This document shows positions 1-4,985 of a stretch of DNA of 5,868 bases, one piece after another. The translations under genes were made by a program, and so were the position numbers. Within the stretch, counting starts at the first letter, position 1. Each line of letters starts with the position of its first letter. The notes beneath the pieces were generated by a model that was not told where the DNA came from, made no database searches, and saw only the letters and a program-made list of their open reading frames with translations. This stretch comes from Smithella sp. ME-1 (GTDB lineage: Bacteria > Desulfobacterota > Syntrophia > Syntrophales > Smithellaceae): the NCBI GenBank assembly GCA_000495415.1, contig AWGX01000469.1, positions 1-5,868 of the forward strand. The letters run 5' to 3'.

Positions 1-499
1 CGATATCGGCGGACAGGACTGCAAAGCCCTGCGTCTGGATGATAAAGGCAACATGGTAAAATTTATTACCAACGATAAGTGCGCTTCCGGTACCGGCCGT
101 TTTCTCGAAGTGATGGCAAAAGTGATGAATCTGAAACTCGACGAGATGGGAGAAATGTCGCTTCGTTCCAAACACCCGGTTACTTTTGCATCGGCGTGCA
201 CTGTGTGGGCACAGGCTGACGTAATACAGCATTTAAATGATAAAGTTCCTATCGAAGATATTGCTGCGGGAGTCAATAACGCCATGGCCAGCCGTATGTC
301 CACCCTGGCCAATAACATAGGACTGGAAAGTGATGTGTGTATGACGGGCGGAGTTGCCAAAAACAGCGGCGTGGTCAACGCACTGGAAAAAAATCTGGGA
401 ATACGAATTAAAAGAATACGCCGCGAAGATCCGCAGATTGCCGGAGCCATTGGAGCCGCGCTCTTCGCCATGGAAAAAGTCAATGGAGGTGCCAAATGA
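1..499 (+). CDS. BcrA/BadF/HgdC-family ATPase subunit (5'-truncated)
   Basis: This is the C-terminal part of an ASKHA-fold ATPase that activates 2-hydroxyacyl-CoA dehydratases or forms the electron-activating module of class I benzoyl-CoA reductases. The frame is open from base 2 and gives 165 residues before TGA; the true start lies left of the window. It opens inside the phosphate-2 motif (DIGGQDCKAL). It then has NDKCASGTGRF (Cys at visible residue 27) and ACTVWAQADV (Cys at residue 66). These two cysteines are 39 residues apart, the same spacing as the pair in the next gene, and match the cysteines that bind the [4Fe-4S] cluster between two subunits in this family. MTGGVAKNSG follows as the adenosine-binding loop. 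The first ATG inside the window (base 53) is internal, since homology runs through it. The stop overlaps the next start (ATGA), so the two subunits are probably translationally coupled. Whether it corresponds to BcrA or BcrD cannot be fixed without the N-terminus. Confidence 0.93.
   Translation, partial: DIGGQDCKALRLDDKGNMVKFITNDKCASGTGRFLEVMAKVMNLKLDEMGEMSLRSKHPVTFASACTVWAQADVIQHLNDKVPIEDIAAGVNNAMASRMSTLANNIGLESDVCMTGGVAKNSGVVNALEKNLGIRIKRIRREDPQIAGAIGAALFAMEKVNGGAK
485..490 (+). promoter_or_regulatory. Shine-Dalgarno site for the second ATPase gene
   Basis: GGAGGT lies five bases before the ATG at 496, inside the end of the upstream coding region. Together with the ATGA stop-start overlap at 496-499 it supports this start and coupled translation of the two ATPase subunits. 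Confidence 0.8.
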
Positions 500-1284
500 T
501 TACTGCAGGTTGCGATATCGGATCTCTCACGGCCAAGGCTGTTATTTTAAAAGACGGGAAAATTATCGCTTCGGAAGTTATCCTTGCTTCGGCTCAACCG
601 GAAAAGTCGGCACTTGAAGTGATTAAGCGCGCCGTGGAAAAAGCCGGTATAAAAATTGAGGATATTGAATACAGCGTAGGCACCGGCTACGGTCGCAAAC
701 ATATTCCCTTTATGAACTCTTCAGAATCTGAAATTGTCTGTCATGGCCGGGGAGCAGTCTGGCAGGTACCTTCAGCGCGTACAGTGGTCGATATCGGGGG
801 TCAGGATGCCAAGGCTATCAGGATTGATGAAAAAGGAAACGTGGAGCGTTACGTATATAACGACAAGTGCGCATCGGGCACAGGACGGTTTCTCGAAGTT
901 ATCGCTGATGCCCTTGATATCAAATTGGAAGATCTGGGCACTACATCAGAACGATCCACGGAAAAACTTACTCTATCCAACCAGTGTGTGATTTTTGCTG
1001 AAACCGAGATTATTTCGCTGGTAAATGAAGGTAAAGAGATACCGGACATCATCAGTGCGCTTCATCAGGCTGTTGCCAACCGGGCAGCTTCACTGGCCAA
1101 AAGTATTCTTGTAGCACCCGATGCAGTAATGACCGGTGGCGTGGCTAAAAATTCCGGTATGTTTTCCGCTCTGGAGAAAGCTCTGGGTGTGAAAATGTAC
1201 CGCGTGGAAAATCCCCAGATTAATGGAGCTTTGGGTGCGGCCCTCATAGCCGTGGACGCATTGGAATCATCCGGAAAAAAGTGA
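496..1284 (+). CDS. BcrD/BadG/HgdC-type ATPase subunit (complete)
   Basis: This 262-residue protein is a complete ASKHA ATPase of the BcrA/BcrD/HgdC family. It is expected to hydrolyse ATP to push a single low-potential electron from a reduced ferredoxin or flavodoxin into the catalytic subunits of an acyl-CoA reductase or dehydratase in the cytoplasm. Motifs in order are: phosphate-1 loop GCDIGSLTAKAV (residues 5-16), DIGGQDAKAI (99-108), NDKCASGTGRF with Cys125, NQCVIFAETEI with Cys164, and MTGGVAKNSG (212-221). Cys125 and Cys164 are the expected [4Fe-4S] ligands at the dimer interface. The length is close to the small family members (HgdC, BcrD, about 260-280 residues). It overlaps the upstream paralogue by four bases. 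Two different ATPase genes side by side, rather than one homodimeric activator, is typical of class I benzoyl-CoA reductases; single-activator dehydratases usually have one. The paralogues differ after the second cysteine (AETEI here, AQADV upstream). Confidence 0.95.
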   Translation: MITAGCDIGSLTAKAVILKDGKIIASEVILASAQPEKSALEVIKRAVEKAGIKIEDIEYSVGTGYGRKHIPFMNSSESEIVCHGRGAVWQVPSARTVVDIGGQDAKAIRIDEKGNVERYVYNDKCASGTGRFLEVIADALDIKLEDLGTTSERSTEKLTLSNQCVIFAETEIISLVNEGKEIPDIISALHQAVANRAASLAKSILVAPDAVMTGGVAKNSGMFSALEKALGVKMYRVENPQINGALGAALIAVDALESSGKK

Positions 1285-1317
1285 GACAGAAAAAATCGCC
1301 GCAACGGGAAGAGGGAA

Positions 1318-2058
1318 ATGAATCTATTTGATAATGTTATAGCCGACCTGCGGGATTATCTTCAGCGAAAGAAATCCGAAGGAAGCAGGGAATTCGCAAT
1401 TCCGGAAAAATCGGCCTGGCCCACAGCCGGCAAAGGAAACGTGGTGCTGGAAACCGACACGGCAATTGAACTGGGCAATCCCCGGGACGAATCCACCTCC
1501 TTTATGTTGTGGTCCAATGATGAAAAAAAAATCAACGATGGACGGATAACACTTATCGGCCCGGATCTGAGTGAATCAAAGCAGAAAAATCTTCCCTTCG
1601 GCAAGATAGTCCTCCTTGGGGTACGGGGAATGACAGAAGATAACTGTTACGAAAGGCACCGGGAGCTGGAGATGGCCCGGTATGACCTCAATCTCTCCGG
1701 ATACATGATGAGGTCTGCTTCGCAATATGGACGGGAATGGAGCCGTGTCAGCAAAGAGGCAATAGCCCGGGGAGTTAATTTCGCGACTCTCGGCAGCGCC
1801 CTTGCCCAAATGTACAGAAGCATTGATTTCGTGGAATCAGTGGAAGTTGTTTTTGTAACATCCTCGCCCGCGGACGTTCGGGAACTGGGCGTAATGGGTG
1901 ACAAAGCGTCGCGGCTTATCGGCGCTCTCAACAAGATGGCCGCAGAAATGTCCTTTGAATGCGACTCCTGCGAATTTGTCGATGTCTGCGATGAAGTGGA
2001 AGATCTGAGAAACATCAGAAACAATTTGCAAAAGGAAGGAACAAATGTGCGTCGCTAG
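1318..2058 (+). CDS. Acetyl-CoA-synthase-like protein (CdhC/AcsB middle domain only)
   Basis: This 246-residue protein resembles the central domain of the acetyl-CoA synthase subunit of CO dehydrogenase/acetyl-CoA synthase. Recognisable blocks are ELGNPRDESTSFMLW (51-65), DGRITLIGPDL (74-84), LPFGKIVLLGV (92-102), MTEDNCYERH (105-114), REWSRVSKEA (139-148) and VEVVFVTSS (175-183). In full-length ACS these blocks come just before the nickel-binding A-cluster domain. Here the protein ends soon after a CxxCxxxxxC group (Cys215, Cys218, Cys224), a shortened counterpart of the first A-cluster cysteines. The N-terminal CODH-binding domain and the rest of the A-cluster domain are absent, so acetyl-CoA synthesis in the usual way is unlikely. 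In ACS a Trp in this central domain has been linked to CoA binding; Trp141 may be its counterpart (from memory). The start has a purine-rich ribosome site (GGGAAGAGGG) just upstream. The end overlaps the next gene by 14 bases, which suggests the two products act together. Its function is unknown; a role as scaffold, metal carrier or CoA-binding partner is inference. Confidence 0.8.
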   Translation: MNLFDNVIADLRDYLQRKKSEGSREFAIPEKSAWPTAGKGNVVLETDTAIELGNPRDESTSFMLWSNDEKKINDGRITLIGPDLSESKQKNLPFGKIVLLGVRGMTEDNCYERHRELEMARYDLNLSGYMMRSASQYGREWSRVSKEAIARGVNFATLGSALAQMYRSIDFVESVEVVFVTSSPADVRELGVMGDKASRLIGALNKMAAEMSFECDSCEFVDVCDEVEDLRNIRNNLQKEGTNVRR

Positions 2059-2866
2059 AAAAAAAACCAAGATCATAGCTATTTGCGGAAAAGGCGGAGT
2101 GGGAAAGACATCAATATCCGCGGCAGTAACAAAAATTCTGATAGAAGATCCCCGGGCAAGGGTGCTGGCTATTGATGCCGATCCTGCCGTGGGCCTTGCG
2201 TCCGCTCTGGACATAACTGTCCGCTGTACGGTGGATGACGTTCGCAACATGCTGATAAATAAAATCGAGAAACATGAGGGCGGCGACAGGAAACAGATTA
2301 TTTCTCTGCTCGATTATGAACTTACTAATGCTTTGGAAGAAAGGGGAAATCTGGCTTTTCTGGCTATCGGCAGACCGGAAACGGAAGGTTGCTACTGCAA
2401 GGTCAATGATATGCTGAAAGATATAATCAAATCGCTTTCCAGTAATTTCGATTATGTGGTGATTGATGGCGAGGCCGGAGTTGAGCAGATCAACCGTCGT
2501 GTCATGGAAAGCGTTACTCACCTTATCCTTGTGTCCGACCAATCGGCCAAAGGAATCGGAGTAATAGCCACTCTTAAAAAAGTGGCAGGTGAAGCCGTGC
2601 ATTACGAACGTATAGGATACATTATCAACCGGATACGCGATAAACAGGAAATGAACAAAATGCAGTTACCTGAAGACATAGAATTCCTGGGGTTTATTCC
2701 CGAGGACGAGAACATAAGAAACAGCGACATCGAAGGAAAGAGTCTTTTGATGCTGCCGGATTGTACCGCGCTCAATTCGGTTCGCCAATCTCTGGAAACA
2801 ATGAAAATTCTTCCACTGGAAATATTTAATCCTGGCTGCACATGTGCGCATGTGCATAGCCATTAA
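2045..2866 (+). CDS. CooC/AcsF-like nickel-maturation ATPase (MinD/ParA fold)
   Basis: This 273-residue P-loop ATPase belongs to the SIMIBI/MinD group and looks like CooC or AcsF, the ATPases that help load nickel into CO dehydrogenase and acetyl-CoA synthase. The deviant Walker A motif GKGGVGKT is at residues 15-22, LAIDADPAVG at 41-50, a Walker B-like segment YVVIDGEAG at 137-145, and INRIRDK at 194-200. GCYC (Cys116, Cys118) matches the CxC motif that binds metal at the CooC dimer interface. The C-terminus is unusual: it ends in CTCAHVHSH, giving two cysteines and three alternating histidines (Cys265, Cys267, His269, His271, His273), a probable metal-binding tail. The start is ATG preceded by AAGGAAGGA and lies within the end of the ACS-like gene, in a different frame, with a 14-base overlap. 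This pairing fits a maturation factor for the neighbouring protein. A general MinD/NifH-like iron-sulfur carrier role is the main alternative. Confidence 0.88.
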   Translation: MCVARKKTKIIAICGKGGVGKTSISAAVTKILIEDPRARVLAIDADPAVGLASALDITVRCTVDDVRNMLINKIEKHEGGDRKQIISLLDYELTNALEERGNLAFLAIGRPETEGCYCKVNDMLKDIIKSLSSNFDYVVIDGEAGVEQINRRVMESVTHLILVSDQSAKGIGVIATLKKVAGEAVHYERIGYIINRIRDKQEMNKMQLPEDIEFLGFIPEDENIRNSDIEGKSLLMLPDCTALNSVRQSLETMKILPLEIFNPGCTCAHVHSH

Positions 2867-2959
2867 TAATTTTCAGGATGTTTGCTATCACCATCGCTTG
2901 CGTTCCGGGAAAGATGAAGCTGCTGAATTGATTTTTTATTGATTATACGAGAGCATCCT
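2867..2959 (+). other. Longest intergenic gap, AT-rich, function not evident
   Basis: This 93-base gap separates the CooC-like gene from the flavodoxin-ferredoxin gene. I see no strong inverted repeat followed by a T run, so no terminator is called. The right half is AT-rich and holds two copies of ATTGATT (2927-2933 and 2938-2944) offset by 11 bases, about one helical turn. No good -35/-10 pair with normal spacing was found. If the cluster has an internal promoter, this is the most likely place. Confidence 0.4.
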
Positions 2960-3793
2960 ATGAATATTACGATAGTATATTTTTCACAAACAGGCCAGAC
3001 ACACAAAGTTGCAGAAGCAATGGCTACAGCTCTGCGCAAAAAAAAGCATTCCGTTCGTCTCTCGGCTATTCAGGACGTTAATCAAGAGGATATTAAAAAA
3101 TGTGATTTGCTGGGTGTGGGCTCCCCGTGTTTCGAAAGTCAGGCTCCCTCACCTGTTAAAACCTGGATTCGTTCATGGCCTGTTCTTCAAAATAAACAGG
3201 CTTTTGTTTTCGCTACCGCGGGCGGAGCCCCCGGACTTGTTCTTTATGATCTCACCCGGGAGTTGCGCAAAAAAGGAGATGCCGTCATAGGCGGTTTCAT
3301 GAGCCGTGGTATGGTGCACCACCCGGCACCGTGCCTGATTGGCCGGCTACCGAACCGCCCGAACGCCAGGGATCTGTCGGAAGCCCGCACCTTTGCTTTG
3401 GCAGTGGACAAGCATCTAAAGTCCGGCTCTGATGGAAATGTGCCGGAGAGCCGACCGGACGCGCTGAAACCAACATTAGGATTTTATCAACTGGTTGGTC
3501 TTATAGCGAAACCTTTCCTGCTGCGTATCATTCTGCCCAAACCAAAGCTGACACAGAACTTATGTAATCAGTGTCAGATCTGTGCCAGGGAATGTCCGGT
3601 CCAAAGTATTACTCTTGCGCCATACCCTGTTATAGATAGCCGCTGCATTCGCTGTTATAACTGCCAGAATATTTGTCCGAAAAAGGCTTTAGACGAATCA
3701 TGGTGGTACGGAAATTTGGTAATTATGTCCCTTTATAATACGATTTTTGCGCGGCTCTTCGGAGATATAAAACGGGGAGAAAGCATCTACTGA
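2960..3793 (+). CDS. Flavodoxin-ferredoxin fusion protein (EFR1-type)
   Basis: This protein of 277 residues joins an N-terminal flavodoxin-like domain (about 1-155) to a C-terminal bacterial ferredoxin domain (about 198-245). The FMN phosphate loop is visible as YFSQTGQTHKVAE (7-19), and GSPCFESQAP (54-63) and ATAGGAPG (85-92) match other flavin-binding loops. The ferredoxin part has two complete CxxCxxCxxxC motifs, Cys202/205/208/212 and Cys229/232/235/239, so two [4Fe-4S] clusters are expected. It should carry low-potential electrons in the cytoplasm, and its position between the ATPase genes and the catalytic subunits makes it the likely donor to the ATPase module. ATG at 2960 is chosen because it begins at the usual flavodoxin N-terminus (MNITIVYFSQTG) and has GAGAG at 2949-2953. 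An in-frame TTG at 2939 would add seven residues without any homology. A short hydrophobic stretch (178-193) links the domains but is too short and broken by Lys/Pro to call a membrane segment. Confidence 0.9.
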   Translation: MNITIVYFSQTGQTHKVAEAMATALRKKKHSVRLSAIQDVNQEDIKKCDLLGVGSPCFESQAPSPVKTWIRSWPVLQNKQAFVFATAGGAPGLVLYDLTRELRKKGDAVIGGFMSRGMVHHPAPCLIGRLPNRPNARDLSEARTFALAVDKHLKSGSDGNVPESRPDALKPTLGFYQLVGLIAKPFLLRIILPKPKLTQNLCNQCQICARECPVQSITLAPYPVIDSRCIRCYNCQNICPKKALDESWWYGNLVIMSLYNTIFARLFGDIKRGESIY

Positions 3794-3811
3794 TGGAATA
3801 GAAGTTGAATG

Positions 3812-3818
3812 AAGGAGG
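3812..3818 (+). promoter_or_regulatory. Strong Shine-Dalgarno site for the BcrC/HgdB-like gene
   Basis: AAGGAGG lies nine bases before the ATG at 3828, in the 34-base gap after the flavodoxin-ferredoxin gene. It is a near-perfect ribosome site, stronger than those of the upstream genes 3 to 5, and suggests high translation of the catalytic subunit. Confidence 0.85.
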
Positions 3819-3827
3819 AAAACTAGT

Positions 3828-4964
3828 ATGGCAACACCAAGCAAAACCATAAAGATATTTGAAGAACTTCTGGAAAGTCCGCAAAACCGTTTGGTAGAGC
3901 AGGCGGTAGAAAACGGACGCATACCCATTGCGTATTCCTGTTCGTTCGTGCCCGAGGCTTTGCTCATGGCAGATAAACTTTTTCCGGTACGTCTGCATGC
4001 GCCCGGTTTAGCCGGCACAGAACTTGCTGATAATTATTTATCTTGCTTTGTTTGCAGCTATGCCCGCGGACTGCTGGAATTTGCCATGGACGGGCGTTAC
4101 GATCTGATTAAAGGATGGGTCTTCGTACCTTCATGCGCCCATATGCAGCGGCTTTATGATAACCTGGAGTATCTTCAGAAGCCTGACTTTAATCATATCC
4201 TGGATGTGCCTCGCAAAGTAAACAAGGATACGCTCGTATGGATGTCCGAAGAACTACAGATGATGGCGGAAAAGCTCGCTGGCCATTTCGGCGTGGACAT
4301 GAGTGATGCGTCGATCAGAAAGGCCATGCAGCAGTGGAATGATTTTGCCGGTGTCATCCAATCAATCGGTGAGTTGCGCAAAAAACCAAATCCGCCTATC
4401 AGCGGCACCGAATTCCACCAAATCGTCATGGCTTCGTTGGCATCGCCAAAGGATTTGATTCTTCCTTATATCCTCGATGTTAAAAAAGAACTGGAACAGC
4501 GCGAAGGAATAAAGAACTCCCGGGCGCGCCTGATGGTGGTCGGTGGTCATCTGCATGATCCGGAATTTATCAAAGTAATCGAGTCGCAGGGATGCCTGGT
4601 TGTGGCAGATCGTTTCTGCACCGGAACAATCCCCGGATTCAAAACTATAGATATCAACAACGACAGTCCATACAAAACATTGGCTGAGTATACTTTTGCC
4701 AAGACACTTTGTCCGCGCATGATGGAGGATTTCGACCGCCGGCTGAATACCATCATTGACACCGTTAAAGAATATAATATTGACGGTGTGGTGCTCGAAA
4801 TCATCAAATTCTGCGATCTATGGGGAGTGGATTCCATGCCGCTGGTATCGGCTTTGCGCGATAATGGCATACCGGTACTCAAACTGGAGCGGGAATACTG
4901 TCTTGGTGGTGAAGGCCAACTCCGCACACGTGTACAGGCGTTTATTGAAAGCATGGGCAAATAA
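3828..4964 (+). CDS. 2-hydroxyacyl-CoA dehydratase/benzoyl-CoA reductase family subunit (BcrC/HgdB-like)
   Basis: This 378-residue protein is a catalytic subunit of the HgdB/BcrC family, in which paired subunits carry [4Fe-4S] clusters and take electrons from the ATPase partner to reduce or dehydrate an acyl-CoA. Features in order are: IPIAYSCSFVPEALL (32-46, the family's N-terminal Cys-x-x-x-Pro-Glu block), CFVCSYARG (73-81), VPSCAHMQRLYDNL (100-113), VVGGHLHDPEFI (237-248), IIKFCDLWGVD (325-335), and LEREYCLGGEGQLRTR (353-368) near the C-terminus. Cys76, Cys103 and Cys329 occupy the positions of the usual cluster ligands. Additional cysteines (38, 73, 256, 264, 295, 358) are present; some might take part in a second cluster. 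Its length fits BcrC/BadD/BzdN (about 380) rather than BcrB (about 430 or more). A second subunit follows 21 bases downstream. The closest enzyme class is class I benzoyl-CoA reductase, given the two ATPase genes, but another acyl-CoA substrate or a double-cubane-type protein is possible. Confidence 0.88.
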   Translation: MATPSKTIKIFEELLESPQNRLVEQAVENGRIPIAYSCSFVPEALLMADKLFPVRLHAPGLAGTELADNYLSCFVCSYARGLLEFAMDGRYDLIKGWVFVPSCAHMQRLYDNLEYLQKPDFNHILDVPRKVNKDTLVWMSEELQMMAEKLAGHFGVDMSDASIRKAMQQWNDFAGVIQSIGELRKKPNPPISGTEFHQIVMASLASPKDLILPYILDVKKELEQREGIKNSRARLMVVGGHLHDPEFIKVIESQGCLVVADRFCTGTIPGFKTIDINNDSPYKTLAEYTFAKTLCPRMMEDFDRRLNTIIDTVKEYNIDGVVLEIIKFCDLWGVDSMPLVSALRDNGIPVLKLEREYCLGGEGQLRTRVQAFIESMGK

Positions 4965-4973
4965 TGGATTAAT

Positions 4974-4980
4974 AAGGAGG
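4974..4980 (+). promoter_or_regulatory. Shine-Dalgarno site fixing the GTG start at 4986
   Basis: AAGGAGG lies five bases before GTG at 4986. No in-frame ATG near this point has a comparable site; the next in-frame ATG (5028) lies 42 bases further on. The site therefore decides the GTG start. Confidence 0.85.
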
Positions 4981-4985
4981 CTTAC

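Noticed and set aside
354..617. Plus-strand open frame across the junction of the two ATPase genes
   Set aside because: It is out of frame with both ATPases, whose motifs account for the whole region.
1318..2058. Functional acetyl-CoA synthase
   Set aside because: The protein is about a third of the usual length and lacks the CODH-binding domain and most nickel-site ligands.
1647..2250. Overlapping minus-strand open frames opposite the ACS-like gene and the start of the CooC-like gene
   Set aside because: They mirror real coding sequence, are Ser/Thr/Arg-rich as expected of antisense shadow frames, and have no family motif.
2111..2602. Minus-strand open frame of 163 codons opposite the CooC-like gene
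   Set aside because: It lies wholly antisense to a gene with clear P-loop motifs, and its translation shows no recognisable domain.
2867..2940. Possible terminator between the CooC-like and flavodoxin genes
   Set aside because: The T run at 2932-2937 is not preceded by a stable inverted repeat; only four-base GATG/CATC pairings with long loops were found.
2939..2959. TTG at 2939 as the start of the flavodoxin-ferredoxin gene
   Set aside because: It adds seven residues ahead of a typical flavodoxin N-terminus and has no ribosome site; ATG at 2960 is better.
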